Shown: positions 29,400 to 40,819, numbered from the stretch's first letter. The stretch is DNA of 64,000 bases from Symbiodinium natans (GCA_905221605.1 CAJNDS010002216.1:310001-374000); one strand, 5' to 3'. Notes: generated from the sequence alone by a model not told the origin. Made by a program: numbers and translations.

Positions 29400-30481
29400 A
29401 TCCACTGCGCTGGTCGCGCAGTGCCGTGGTGGGCACATGTGGCATCCAGCCTGCGTGGAGTCAAAAGACTCACACAAAGTCTGGGCCGTTTTTTAAACAA
29501 CAACGAAACCGTGACGTGCACAGTAGGCTTCCGGTCTACAGCGCAAATGACGGCGTTAGGGAAGGCACGAGAACGCCCTGGTCTGTATTGGGGAAATATC
29601 TTTGCATGGCTCCGGCTGGCAGCATGTACGTGCTCGCTGCTGCACGTCCGGCAAGTCGAGCGCAGAATTGAGGATCTGCGGTTTCTCGCCGCGGCTGGGC
29701 CAGGGCAGCCCCCTCGATGATTGCGACATCGGCTGTTTCTGTTCAACGTGGTATGTTGAGAATGAGTCTGGGATAAAGTCATCGCAACCATGGATTCCAT
29801 GGACAGTTGCTTGTGGACCCATTCTGCCGTCACTTCTGGGTATACACTTGAAGCGCGTAGCCGGGATTGCCCGACGGTCTTTGCAGCGGTAACCCGTCTA
29901 CTCAGAAGCGTCCGGCTCCTTCGTGCACACTTTCCGGAAGCACGAAAAACTTCCAACAGGATTGCACTTGTGGACCCCGGCAGCAAGACCCCTCTGGAAT
30001 CGGGAACGTTGGCGCCTCATCAGAATGGCAAGGCACGCATCCTTGAGGAGCTGCAGCAGGCCTGGTCCGTGACACGCCGTGACTTGGTCGGCACAGCTTT
30101 GCTGCTGCGATACTGGTACGAGCTTCCGAGTTTCCAGCGAGGTCGCCGGCGGTGAACGGATGCGCCAACAACTTCGCCTTTTGCACTAAGTGCTGCAGGA
30201 GCTGGCCTTGTTGTCGAAAAGCTTCGGGGGGGGGTCCTTCGACCCAGGATCCGCACACCTTCATGAAGGTAGTACCCAGCGCGCAACTCGAGCTCTCGGA
30301 AGCACTTGCCACCCCGCCTGCGGCACCCCGACTCCTCGTGCCGTTGAAGTGCCTCTGGGTTCTTGTAGGGGCTCTTGCACCAACGGCACTTGGGTCGCGC
30401 ACAGCTGCTATCACGCTGTGTAAGCAAAATAGCGGGTCGGAGTGACTGAAGGCCTGGTTGCCTTGGTCCCTGAATAAGCAA
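29400..30481 (-). pseudogene. Degenerate or multi-exon region with C2HC finger
   Basis: The minus frame 30020-30481 contains C32-x2-C35-x12-H48-x4-C53 (KCRWCKSPYKNPEALQRHEE), a credible zinc-binding finger. Coding-like sequence continues downstream but changes frame: AFRQQGQLLQHLVQKAKLLA in 29902-30414, then HKQLSMESMVAMTLSQTHSQ in 29366-29986. The frame changes may be introns or frameshifts; I cannot tell which. A transposase or host DNA-binding protein are both possible. Confidence 0.4.
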
Positions 30482-30679
30482 AGGGATAGGTCTTTTGAAC
30501 CTTATAATTGCAGACAGGGCTTATAAACAGTAAGGGCATCAGCATAGTTTGGAACATCTTTTTTGAAACAAAGATAAGGTTGAACATCATGCTCGAACTG
30601 TTGGCTTGGAGCCTTCACGTAGCTTCAGCAAAGATAGGGCTCAGAATCTAGGGCTTCATTCGTTTCCAGAAACACACCC

Positions 30680-30985
30680 AGTCACTCCAAAGGTGTGGAA
30701 CATGTTGTGCCCTGAAACGACCGGCATACCATCCCCCCCCCCTGTGGTGTGGAATTTGTTGTGCCTGAAGTGCCGTGGAACATGTTGTGCCCTGGCGTAC
30801 CACTCCCCCACCTCCCCCCCCTCCCCCCCCCCCCCCCCCCCCCCCCCCCCGTGGTGTGGAACATGTTGCGGCATGACATCTAATGTTATTCTCCCCTTTG
30901 TGCCCCTCCCCCCTTGACCTTCCTCTTCAGCCCATGTTTTTGGTTAGACTTCAATCCCCCGCGGCTGTGGTGTGGAACATGAAGA
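30680..30985. repeat. Dispersed GTGTGGAACATGTTGTGCC repeats with poly-C
   Basis: Five diverged copies of GTGTGGAA(C/T)(A/T)TGTTGTGCC lie at about 30690, 30750, 30776, 30855 and 30970, separated by C-rich runs (longest about 30820-30850). Confidence 0.8.
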
Positions 30986-31431
30986 GACAGTGGATTCTCC
31001 CTCGCTCACCTATCATAGCCCATGCTAGCAAGAGCCCCGAACACAGTACGGGATGTACGGTCAGGGCTTAAGCTTAAGTTTTAAAGTACTAGGGTGTCGG
31101 CTTTAGGTGGTTAGGGTCATGATCTTTTTACTTCCCCCCACACCCCCGGCTCTGGTGTTTTGGATTTGTTGGGGTTCTAGGGGTTTTAGTGCTTAGGGTT
31201 TCAGGGCTTGGGGCTTTAGGGCTGTAGGGTTTTTAAGTCTTTACGTAGGGTTTGGGCTCAGGGCATTGGGCCCCTAAGTCCTGAACCCTCACCACCTCTA
31301 GAATCTGACGACACGCCCAAACCCAAATCCCTAACACATTCTACACGCCCAAAACCTTGAGGCCACCAAAAAAAGAAAATGCAACTCTAACACCCTGAAC
31401 ATCCTTCGACCCTAATTCCTCCACCCTACCT

Positions 31432-31478
31432 TCCGCAAAGTGAAGCAGGCGCGGACAAGGCTCGCCAAGCCCCCAGGC
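31432..31478 (-). CDS. Putative exon, unknown protein
   Basis: Acceptor TGTCGCAG, then AWGLGEPCPRLLHFAE. Short but strongly coding-like. Family unknown. Confidence 0.4.
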
Positions 31479-32127
31479 CTGCGACATGGGCTCTGAGGCT
31501 ATATATGGCTTTCTTTCGGGTTCATGGGGGGATAGACCCTAACCCTGAACCCTAAACCCTAAATTTTACCAAACCCTAAAGCCCCAAAGCCTAAACCCTA
31601 AAAGCCTGAAGCTTAAGGTTGCGGCTGAGACAAGTCCAGCGAAGGGCTGGGGCTGAGTAAGTTGAGAGTTTAGGCCTCAAGGGGCGTTGGTTGCCAAACA
31701 AACGGCCCCACACGGAAGGGTTTAGGGTCTGGAGGTTTGGAAGTCCAGTTGGGGTTACGGGGCTTTGGAGTTTAAAAGGTTTCAGGTTAGTTCCTTCGGC
31801 GATTTTCAGATTAAATCTGCAGGGTTCAGCACAAGAATTTAGGGTGACGCCGTTTCGGGCCTCTAAGCTCTCTGACATGGGGTTTAGAGGAACTTGTGGT
31901 TTGTAGACTGTTAGAGTTTATAGGGCTTGGCCCTGTATTCTAAACCCTAAACCCTAAACCCTAAACCCTAGACCCTAAACCCTAAACCGAGATCCTGAAG
32001 AAAAACTCAACGGAGCCCTAGACTCGCCCCCAAAGCAGACCCCAAACAAAGGGAAACAAGGGTGCTACTGGTAGGGTTTAAGGTTCAAGGTTTAGGGTTT
32101 AGGGTTTAGGGTTTAGAGTTCAGGGTC

Positions 32128-32193
32128 TGGGCCCTCCAGCACCCCAGCGCCAACATCTTGCACCGCCGAACCTTCTCCCAGAATCCCGCCGAG
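32128..32193 (-). CDS. Possible exon
   Basis: The minus frame reads SAGFWEKVRRCKMLALGCWR. It lacks the CCCTAAA bracket on its left, so it may be intronic. Confidence 0.3.
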
Positions 32194-32217
32194 GGGGATA
32201 GGATTGGGGTTCAGGGT

Positions 32218-32302
32218 ACTTATAATCCCAATTATCGGTTACAAGTTATATGTAAGTAGACTTATAATTGGGGTTACAAGTACCCATGAACCTCCAATAA
32301 GT
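32218..32302. mobile_element. MITE family A, diverged copy
   Basis: TACTTATAATCCCAATTATCGG and GGGTTACAAGTACCCATGAACCTCCAATAAGT match the interior and right terminus of family A. Confidence 0.6.
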
Positions 32303-32484
32303 GGGGTTCAGAGACGTAGGTGCTTGGGGGCAGTTTAATTAAGGCTTCTCCGGGACTACAATATGAGTTTAGAGGCTCCCGGGACTCAGGGTTCAGGGTG
32401 TAGGGTGTGGGTTTTGGGGTTTAGGGTGCTGTTTGGGATGCTGGAACCCCAAACCCCAAACCCTAAACCCTCAACCCCCCTACG

Positions 32485-32557
32485 ACTGGGGACGGCACGG
32501 ACCGGGATCGCCCAGCAGCGTCTTGGTGGCCCGGATCGGCACAGAAGACACACAGGC
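32485..32557 (-). CDS. Putative exon, unknown protein
   Basis: The minus frame reads ACVSSVPIRATKTLLGDPGP. CCCTAAA left and TTTTAGGG right. Family unknown. Confidence 0.45.
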
Positions 32558-32947
32558 CTGTTTTAGGGCTCAGGGGAGTTTAGGGTTTAGGGTTTAGGGT
32601 TAGGGGTTAGGGGTTAGGGTTTAGGGTTTAGGGTTAGGGCTTAGGGTTTAGGGCTTTGGGGGGGGTGTAGGGTCTAGAATTTAGGGTTTAAGGTTTTAGG
32701 GCGTACCTTAAGAACCCAAAGCCTGCTTTATTGTAGGCTCGTAGTAAAAAAAACCCTTGTAATATTCTTAGGGAACCTACAAGAGTAGGTTTCGGGCGCT
32801 TGGGGTTCCGGGGTCTTGCGGCTTCAGGGAGATTTTTGTTAGGAGTGTGGTTTGTAGGGCTTAGGGGCTTGGATAGACTGACCCCAACAGCCCAACACCC
32901 TAAGGCCCCCCCTTCCACCAGAACTTATGCCCGCCCTGCAGAGGGTT

Positions 32948-33022
32948 TACCTGGCACGCTATTTACCTACACTACTAATTGAGGGGTAATTAGCAAACTG
33001 TAGGTAAATAGGGACCCAGGTA
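32948..33022. mobile_element. MITE family G
   Basis: ACCTGGCACGCTATTTACCTAC at the left and GTAGGTAAATAGGGACCCAGGT at the right form inverted repeats around a 25-bp AT-rich centre. The element is about 75 bp. Confidence 0.65.
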
Positions 33023-33245
33023 GGGTTTGCAGGCTTTTAAGGGGGGTCTTGCGCTCAGGCCTTGAACTCCTATGCATCCCAAACCGTCCTCTTGAAGGCT
33101 TTTTTGGGTTGTCTTTGCTGGCAACCATGCTTCTAGAAACCAAGTAGCAACGGAGTTCGAAGCCACGAGTGCCACACGGCGGGCTCAGGATTGGCGATTT
33201 TGGGTCTAGGGTTTCGGGTTTGGGGGCGCACAGTATCCTGAGCCC

Positions 33246-33352
33246 TTCAATCCGCACAGCCTCCATTCCGACAGGGAGGGCTGGCCCACAGCTTAGAAAG
33301 ACAAGCTCGAACATTCGCCGCCTTTGCGGCATCCGCTGCGGCCAGGCACTTC
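33246..33352 (-). CDS. Putative 3' exon, unknown protein
   Basis: Acceptor TTAAGCAG, then CLAAADAAKAANVRACLSKL and WASPPCRNGGCAD, then TGA. Alanine-rich helix followed by a short Cys-containing tail. Could be terminal. Confidence 0.45.
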
Positions 33353-33619
33353 CTGCTTAACCGGGGCTCAGAATGGGGTTCAGAGTTTGGCGTCTTGGAG
33401 AATTCTCAGCAACTTGTACTACAGGCGTTGCACCCCCAATCCCAAAATCCGAGATTGAAACGTTGCCAAAAAGACAACTGGAAGGAGCTGCGAAGCCAAA
33501 AACTTCCTCGACCTGCCCTGTTGCTTAGGAGTTAAGGACTATAGGGGGCCCGAAGTCTAAGCCTGATAAGGACCTACTGCCAGTCTGTTGTGGGGTTTAG
33601 TATTTATTTGTTGTTAGGA

Positions 33620-33718
33620 TGACCCTTTAAACCCTCTGAAAAATACTAAATGAGTATGATCCGCTTAAACCCATTAAAGGGAAACGTAAAATGTCCCAAG
33701 GGCCTACCGAGCGTTCAA
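33620..33718. mobile_element. MITE family F
   Basis: CCCTCTGAAAAATACTAAATGAGTATGATCCGCTTAAACCC and GGAAACGTAAAATGTCCCAAGGG match the other family F copies. Confidence 0.6.
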
Positions 33719-33739
33719 GCGGATTAGAGAACACGAGGT

Positions 33740-34330
33740 CCTCAGCACATTCAGCTCCACCGCATCACTGAGCAGGTTGCCACCAGCATTGGCCTGCCAC
33801 AACTCGAAACCCTGAACAGCCTCTCTTAAACCTAGCCCCTCAAATCCCTCAATGACTCAGCCCTGGACCCTTCACCCTGCAACACTAAGGCCCTAAAGGC
33901 CTATAGGCTCTAGACCCACAATCCCAAACCGCAGGCGTGCGTTGAACACCAGTCGAGCTTAGGCTACTGCTTCCTCGAGTGGTGCTTTTTCTGGGTGTCG
34001 AGACTTCGAGGTGTAGGAGCCTCCACCCCGTCAACAATGGAGGCAGGGCATTTCGCGTCCTGCCAGGAGAGTGGAGAATATTGTGTATGTCCTTACTCTA
34101 TTCATTAGCAGTGTTTACGAATGAATCAGTTCAGCGATTTCTAGCACATCCAGCTAATAAATACCTGTACCTGTACTCGATTTTTGTATGTAATATTTTT
34201 GTATCAGTATCATCGAAAGCTTTTAAGTTCATCTAATGGTAGCAACGGAGGGCTTGGCTTCGGTTTTAGTGCTTCTGTGTTTGGGCCATGCTACGCCTGC
34301 AGCCCTGAAGCCCACAGCCCCAAGAAGAAA
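33740..34330. other. No convincing gene; AT-richer segment
   Basis: The plus frame 33979-34236 is hydrophobic at its end (LYLYSIFVCNIFVSV) but has no recognisable family. 34130-34235 is much more AT-rich than its surroundings. Confidence 0.35.
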
Positions 34331-34333
34331 GAC

Positions 34334-34425
34334 GGTTTAGGGTTTAGGGTTTAGGGTTTAGGGTTTAGGGTTTAGGGTTTAGGGTTTAGGGTTTAGGGTT
34401 TAGGGTTTAGGGTTTAGGGTTTAGG
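34334..34425. repeat. TTTAGGG array
   Basis: Thirteen perfect units. Confidence 0.95.
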
Positions 34426-34689
34426 GCCAGTTTAGGGCTTAGGGTTTAGGGTTTAGGGTTTTGGAGTTTTTGGGGGGCAAACTTGCCCATGTAGACTTTG
34501 AGATGGCTCGCCAACCTCCAGCTACAACAGTCCCCCCCCCCCCCCAACTTTGGGCCTTTTCTAGTTATTGAGGGTAACCATTTGAAGGAAAGGTTCGGGT
34601 GAGCCTATAGGGTTTAGGGTTTAGGGTTTAGGGTTTAGGGTTTGGGGCTTAGGGGTTAGGATTTAGGGCCCTGAAAAACTTGCCCACGG

Positions 34690-34758
34690 TCCTTCAAGGC
34701 ACTCTCGATGAGGTCCTGTATTGCAGCGCCTGATTTCGGGTCTCGCACGACGGCTGCC
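34690..34758 (-). CDS. Coding-like island, reversed repeat context
   Basis: The minus frame reads AVVRDPKSGAAIQDLIESAL. It has GGG-rich repeats on its left and CCC-rich ones on its right, the reverse of most exons. Confidence 0.4.
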
Positions 34759-34987
34759 TTCCCCTAAGCCCGAAATCTTAGAAGCTACACCTTCAACGGA
34801 ATGTTAGCGATCCACCAGATCATTCTCAGGCCCAAAAGCATGAGATCCCAAAGGCCCTTCAGCTGGGAAAGCAAAACCCGTCAAATGTCAGGCTTAGGGC
34901 GATGCTTCTTACGTTGCATTTATAAGGGGACATCTAAATCCTAAACTCCATGCGCGCCCTCATGGAGTTCATGGCAAACATGATTGG

Positions 34988-35055
34988 GCCCTGAACTCCC
35001 CTGCGACAGGAATCTCACGGAGCTGTTGCGAGAGAACTTTAGGAAAGATTGCGTC
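34988..35055 (-). CDS. Putative exon, unknown protein
   Basis: The minus frame reads GDAIFPKVLSQQLREIPVAG. Splice ends unresolved. Confidence 0.35.
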
Positions 35056-35351
35056 GCCCCAAACCCCAAGATCGCAATCCCTAAGCCCCACAACCCCCAT
35101 CCCTGAAACCTTCACCCTAAACCCTAAGCCCCGCCTGAAACCCGAATCCCTCTTAAGGACCATGTAACCCTAAACCCTAAACCCTAAACCCGAAACCCTA
35201 AAACCCTAAACCCTTGAGGACCATGTCTCTCTGCTTCCCAGGGCGCCACTGGGCGCCAGGAGGCTGGAGCTCTGCCCCCTGGAGTTCAGCGCCGTGCCCG
35301 AGAGGAGGAGCCTGCGTCCAGGCGTTTCGGGCGTTTTGGGTTTCGGGGTTG

Positions 35352-35448
35352 GGGTTTAGGGTTTAGGGTTTAGGGTTTCGGGTTTCGGGTTTCGGGTTTC
35401 GGGTTTAGGGTTTAGGGTTTAGGGTTTAGGGTTTAGGGTTTAGGGTTG
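35352..35448. repeat. TTTAGGG array with TTTCGGG block
   Basis: Four or five consecutive TTTCGGG units inside a TTTAGGG array. The same variant is amplified again at about 63727-63752. Confidence 0.95.
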
Positions 35449-35875
35449 AAGGGTCTAGGATGTAACCGTCTGTAGGATGTAACTGTCTAGGGTTTAGTGT
35501 CCAAGTTTTTAGGATCTGCGGTTTTGGTTTAGGGCTGTTGACTCTAAGCCCTGAAGCCTTACCCTACACCCCGGTCGGGGAGGCGCGGCGCGCCGCACGA
35601 CTATGGCAGCAATGAGAATATAAGTTGAGCCGTCTCCTAGCATGGGGTGATCATCGAATAGAAACTAGGAATCTTGGATGTTTGCAAGGGTTCAGCAACC
35701 CTTGAACTAACCGGGCTCTGGATTTAGGGGCTTTGGGTTTAGCGCATGGAGCTTGGGAAACCTGATGAGCTGGATTGAGACTGGGGGCGTCCGGGTCGCA
35801 GCATGTGATCCCCAGACTCCTGCACTTATTAATCTAGGGCTTCCTGAAACCCTAAACCCTAAACCCTAAAACACA

Positions 35876-35923
35876 GAAGCGCCTGTGCTTCTGCGAGTCG
35901 TCTTCAACCTCCGTCTCCCACTC
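35876..35923 (-). CDS. Putative exon, unknown protein
   Basis: Acceptor TTTGGAAG, then EWETEVEDDSQKHRRF. CCCTAAA tract immediately left. Family unknown. Confidence 0.45.
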
Positions 35924-36287
35924 CTTCCAAAAGAGGGATCTCGGGTTGAGAGTTTGGGGCTTAGGGTGTTGGATCTAAGGCTGACAGTTGGGGTTTTGGG
36001 CTCTCAGTTGATACTGAGAACTGAAATTCTGCGTGTTTGTTTGCGTTCGCCTCCGGTCCCTCAACCCCTATACCTGCCAAAGCCTATACCGCTAACCCCT
36101 TAACCCCCAAACCCAAACACCCAAACACCTAAGCCCTCAACCCTAAACCCTGAGCCCTCAGCCGTTAACCTTTGAAACCCCCAAATCCCCAAGCCCCAAA
36201 CCCTAAACCCCAAAAGCCCCAAAAAGCCCTACATCAGCAAACCCCAAAACCCTCAATCCCAAAGACCTATACTTCGGCCTACTTCCC

Positions 36288-36411
36288 TACTTGGAGGTTC
36301 ATGGTAACTTATAACCCCAATTATAAGTCTACTTATAACCTACTTAGGGGACTTAGGGGGCTTATAAGTACAGTTCTAATTTGGGTTATAAGTACCCTGA
36401 ACCTCCAAGTA
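36288..36411. mobile_element. MITE family A, full copy
   Basis: TACTTGGAGGTTCATGGTAAC and GTACCCTGAACCTCCAAGTA are near-perfect terminal inverted repeats, with the interior also self-complementary (CTTATAACCCCAATTATAAG). It can form one long hairpin. Confidence 0.85.
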
Positions 36412-36740
36412 CGACGTGTTGAAGCCACCCCCTCGGGCCTCTGCTGCTGGCCTGAACTCGTCCACCTTTCATGGGGCTTAAGGGAGCCACTCAAGGTTTG
36501 GGAGTTTGCGGGTTTCGGGTTTAGGGGGGTTTGGGGGTGGGGGTGGCGGTTTCGGGGTTTCGGGATTCAGGGAGGCAGGGCTTATGGAGAGGGGGGAGGT
36601 GGAGGATGCACGTGTCTAGGACTTTGGTTAAAAGTTTCGAGCTCAAGGTCTTCTTGTAGTTTTGAACTCTGATCGCCCACCCCCTGAGCGAGTTGCAGCT
36701 CATCAAGTTAAGAGCAAGCCGCAGCCCCGGTATCAAGAAA

Positions 36741-37085
36741 GGGTTTAGGGTTTAGGGTTTAGGGTTTAGGGTTTAGGGTTTAGGGTTTAGGGTTTAGGGT
36801 TTAGGGTTTAGGGTTTAGGGTTTAGGGTTTAGGGTTTAGGGTTTAGGGTTTAGGGTTTATGGTGTAGGGTTTAGGGTTTAGGGTTTAGGGTTTAGGGTTT
36901 AGGGTTTAGGGTTTAGGGTTTAGGGTTTAGGGTTTAGGGTTTAGGGTTTAGGGTTTAGGGTTTAGGGTTTAGGGTTTAGGGTTTAGGGTTTAGGGTTTAG
37001 GTGTTTAGGGGTTTAGGGGTTTAGGGTTTAGGGTTTAGGGTTTAGGGTTTAGGGTTTAGGGTTTAGGGTTTAGGGTTTAGGGTTA
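36741..37085. repeat. Long TTTAGGG array
   Basis: About 345 bp, nearly perfect, with one TTTATGGTG interruption and three GTTTAGGG 8-mers. The array resumes at 37224-37338. Confidence 0.95.
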
Positions 37086-37368
37086 AAAAAAAGGGGGTTT
37101 AGGGTTGAGTTGAGGTTGAAGGTGTGAGGGGTTGGGTTTAGGTAGTTGAGGTGAGGGTTTAGGGTTTAGGGTGTAGGGTTTAGGGTGTTTAGGTTTAGGG
37201 TGTCGGGGAGGTTTAGTGTTGTTTAGGTTTAGGGTTTAGGGTTTAGGGTTTAGGGTTTAGGGTTTAGGGTTTAGGGTTTAGGGTTTAGGGTTTAGGGTTT
37301 AGGGTTTAGGGTTTAGGGTTTAGGGTTTAGGGTTTAGCTACGCTGCCGCACTGCGAAGCCCTGCGTAG

Positions 37369-37519
37369 ACAATGCTGCTCGTTGTATGGCAGAAGGGCTC
37401 ATCAACTGGACCGAACACACCCGCAACCCTGCGCCATGCCTCCGCGGCTGGGGTGCGGCGCCGGCCATGGGCCTCCATGAGCACGGAGACGACGCCTGGA
37501 GGAAGAAACTCCAACCTAC
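37369..37519 (+). CDS. Putative exon, plus strand
   Basis: After GCGTAG the plus frame is open for about 50 codons, including NAARCMAEGLINWTEHTRNP and GAAPAMGLHEHGDDAWRKKL. The composition is globular-protein-like. Family unknown. Confidence 0.5.
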
Positions 37520-38335
37520 AGGGTTTAGGGTTTAGGGTTTGGGGTTTAGGGTTTAGGGTTTAGGGTTTAGGGTTTAGGGTTTAGGGTTTAGGGTTTGGGG
37601 TCATTGTGGATTTTGGGTGTAGGGTTTGGGGCTTAGGCTCATTTAGGGTTAGGCTTACAACTTAGGGTCATTTAGGCGTCCCTCAAACCAAAGGCCAAAG
37701 CTCTAAGCCTTGCTGGGGCCTGTTTGGGGAGCTCGCCATGTGTAGGACTTCCAGCTGTTGAGGGCAGGGAGGGCTTCAGGTTCAGAGGGGCTCTGCGGGA
37801 CTCTAGGAGGTTTCGAACTAGGAATTCGGGCTTTAGGATACGGCATAAAGTTCAGACTTGAGGTGGTGTAGCTTTCAGAGCTTCGGGCTTAGGTTTATCA
37901 TATCCTTTTGCGGGGCCCCGTAAACCCTTACACCTAAACAACGTGTCTGACTCATCTCGAGGCCGGTTATTGGTTGGCTGCACTTCCGAACAAAAGATGA
38001 GACTGAGTGGACGCTCATCCTCCATCCGAAGAGTGCTGGCTGCCGGGGCATTTGTATGCATACACGCAGTCCTTTCTTTTCAAGCTGTAGAGCTGCAAAC
38101 TTCAGCCCAAATGCGAATGATCACACAGAACGACGCAACAGAAAGATGCTATAGTCACCGAGACACGCAGAAAACCTGGGACATGTGCGCAGCCGCAGCA
38201 GCCACAGCCACCCTGCCACCTGCACTCTGAGCCCCGGCCGTGCTCCCCAAGGGCACTGTGCCGAGCCCGGTGCAAGACAGCATGGAGGGCGGCTGCTGCA
38301 ACCCAGAGGAAAAGAAAACGGACCAATGAAAAAGA

Positions 38336-38353
38336 GAGAGAGAGAGAGAGAAA
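38336..38353. repeat. GA dinucleotide tract
   Basis: Nine GA units lie just 3' of the helical-repeat gene on the minus strand. Confidence 0.9.
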
Positions 38354-38452
38354 GTGAGAAGCAAGACCGTCTGAGTTCGGAGAGGCAATCTCGAGACTGG
38401 ACCTGCAAGCAAGCTGAGGCCTCAGAACTCCACCAAAAATCGGGTCTCTTCA

Positions 38453-39991
38453 TCAGGCTTTGCGCCGTGCAAGCTCTGCGCTCAACTTTGCCTCGAGGCC
38501 CGTCTCGCCGAGCTGGGCAGCAGCCCACAAAGACATCCGCAAGCCGGGGATGGCCATGTCGGCGATCTTCTTGGAGACCTGGGCGGTGATGACTGGCAGC
38601 GGGGTCAAAACATCTGGCACGCTGTCTTGAAGCTTTGCGACTGCCCACAGGCTGTTCGACAAGTGCTGAGGAATCATGCTCTCCACCTTCCGCGGTATGC
38701 GCTCGGCCAGGGCCGGCACGGCTATCAAGACGTCGGGCACTGACTCTTACAGGTTTGCGGCTGCCCACAGGCTGTTGGACACCTCTTGTGGATTCATGCT
38801 CTCCGCAACCTGTGGTATACGCTCCACAACGGCGGGAACAGCCATCAGGACATCGGGCGCTGAATCTTGCAGCTTCGCTGCCGCCCACAGGATGTTCGAC
38901 AAGGCTTGCGGAATCATGCTCTCCACCATTTGTGTTATGTGCTCCACAATGGCGGGCACAGCCATCAGGACATCTGGCGCTGCATCTTGCAGCTTCGCTG
39001 CCGCCCACAGGCTGTTCGACAAGGCTTGCGGATTCATGATCTCCACCTTCCTCGGTATCGTCTCCGCCAGGGCGGGCACAGTCATCAAGACATCTGGCGC
39101 TGCGTCTTGCAGCTTCGCTGCCGCCCACAGACTGTTTGAAAGCTCCTGAGGTTTCAGGCTCTCCACCTTCTGCGGCATTCGTTCCGCGACAGCGGGCACA
39201 GCCGTCAGGACATCGGGCGCTGCCTCTTGCAGCTTCGCTGCCGCCCACAGGCTGTTGGACAAGGCTTGAGGAACAAACTCAGAAGCCTGGCGCGGGATGT
39301 TTTCTACAATCGCTGAGACAGCTTTCAGGACCTTGGGCTCTGCGTCATGCAAACTTGCAACCGCCCAGATGCAATTCGACAAGTCAAAAGCGTTCATGCT
39401 CCTTGCATTGTCCTGCACATGACGAACAAGAGCCGGTACTGCGCTGGCCATGTGCATGCCGATGTCCTGATGAATCTCAACAAGAGCCCAGAGTACATTT
39501 GATGCTACACGCGGTGATATCAAGTCTGTCACCAACATCGTCTGCAGTCTGGCGGTGAGCCTGGGCCACAGCGGGCTTCTGGCATCAACTGCCGGCAGCC
39601 TGCGACTTCTCTTGAAGAAGGCCAAGCGAGTGAAGGTGGCCGACATGTGGAAGTCATTGAAGACTGCACCGTCCACCTCCTTCTCCAAGAGCGAAAGTAA
39701 CTCCGCTGAGGAGGTCGAGTTTTTAATTTTTGAGGTCAGAACCATGGGGTATGGAGCTCCACGGCTCGCGGGGTCGCGAGATCCTTTGCGCCTTTCCCTC
39801 ACCCTGCGAGAAACGGCGTGTCTTGTACCTTCACGACAGGAATGGCCCAGCATGTGTCGCTGGATGCTAACAGGCCACCCAGTGAACCCTGCAAGGTCGA
39901 ACTCCGACGTGCTTCCCAAACGACGGAGCCAGAACACCAAAGCCAGCAGCACCAGCACAGGGACTGCGCCAGCGCCCCGTGTGCGCAACAT
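38453..39991 (-). pseudogene. Helical-repeat (HPR/RAP-like) protein gene with in-frame stop
   Basis: One minus-strand frame of 512 codons is broken only by a TAA at 38747-38749. It starts with a hydrophobic segment (VPVLVLLALVFWL), a possible signal anchor or targeting sequence. Residues 160 onward hold nine copies of a 40-residue helical repeat with the motif LSNSLWAAAKLQ, spaced about 120 bp apart. The motif resembles heptatricopeptide-type repeats of RAP-domain and FASTK-like proteins, which act in organellar RNA metabolism in other organisms. No RAP domain is seen at the C-terminus (SAELARRKA). The stop replaces the Gln of KLQ (CAA to TAA), and the same frame continues for 95 more codons to a normal stop. 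It could be a recent pseudogene, a shorter functional form, readthrough or a sequencing error. No introns, so a retrocopy is possible, but no spliced-leader relic was seen upstream. Confidence 0.7.
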
Positions 39992-40378
39992 CGCTTTTGA
40001 AGGGCGCCAGAGTCTGCTCTACAACAACGTGAGTGCTTTCTGAGCAAGCGCACTGGCAGACGGAAGAAAGCCGGACTTTCGGCTTCGCCAACTTGCCATG
40101 GTTCGAAGGGGAGCACCAATCAAGAAGCCTTGACATTGAATCATCCCTTCTTGCAGGTTTTACCGTCTCCAACCAGAAAAAATTCCCTTATGTAACCCTG
40201 CCCTGCAAAGGACTTACTGTACAGGGAACCTGACTCCCTAAATCCCTACCAAGACGAACCCTAAACCCCAAACCCTGAACCCTCAACCCTAAACCCCAAG
40301 CCCTAAACCCTAAACCCTAAACCCCAAACCCTAAACCCTAAACCCTAAACCCCAAACCCTACATCCGCTGTCACAAGA

Positions 40379-40444
40379 GTGTTTCCGAACCTTCACTCCG
40401 CACGATGCCATCCGAGGACTCATCGAACGCCTTGGGGCCAACAG
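40379..40444 (+). CDS. Putative exon, plus strand
   Basis: The plus frame reads CFRTFTPHDAIRGLIERLGA. CCCTAAA-type repeats left and TTTAGGG right. Family unknown. Confidence 0.5.
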
Positions 40445-40515
40445 GGGTTTAGGGTTTAGGGTTTAGGGTTTAGGGTTTAGGGTTTAGGGTTTAGGGTTTA
40501 GGGTTTAGGGTTTAA
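40445..40515. repeat. TTTAGGG array
   Basis: About ten units, then GGTTCCG variants. Confidence 0.95.
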
Positions 40516-40549
40516 GGTTCCGGGTTCCGGGTTCCGGGCTTAGGCTGCG

Positions 40550-40677
40550 TACTTGGATGTTCATGGTACTTATTCACCAATGACCCACTTATGGGCCCCT
40601 TAAGTGCCCTAATATGGTTGTAGGTACAGCCAGAAGTACAGTTTAATTGGTTAATAAGTACCATGAACCTCCAAGTA
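40550..40677. mobile_element. MITE family A, full copy
   Basis: TACTTGGATGTTCATGGTAC and GTACCATGAACCTCCAAGTA terminal inverted repeats. The interior GGGCCCCTTAAGTGCCCTAA is shared with 47.4 and 58.2 kb. Confidence 0.85.
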
Positions 40678-40819
40678 GGGCTAGGTCCAGGATTTAGGGC
40701 TGGGGTTTTGACCCCAGTCGCCCAAGATTTTGGGGCTCTGATAAGACTTAGGATCGCCAGCCCTCAAGGTACTTTGAGGAGTCATACGGTGCCATACCAT
40801 GCCGGTTTATTCGTATTTA

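Noticed and set aside
36741-37338. A true chromosome end
   Set aside because: The array is flanked by unique sequence on both sides, and similar arrays occur throughout in both orientations, so these are interstitial.
38635-39149. Plus-strand ORFs opposite the helical-repeat gene
   Set aside because: They are antisense shadows of the 120-bp repeats.
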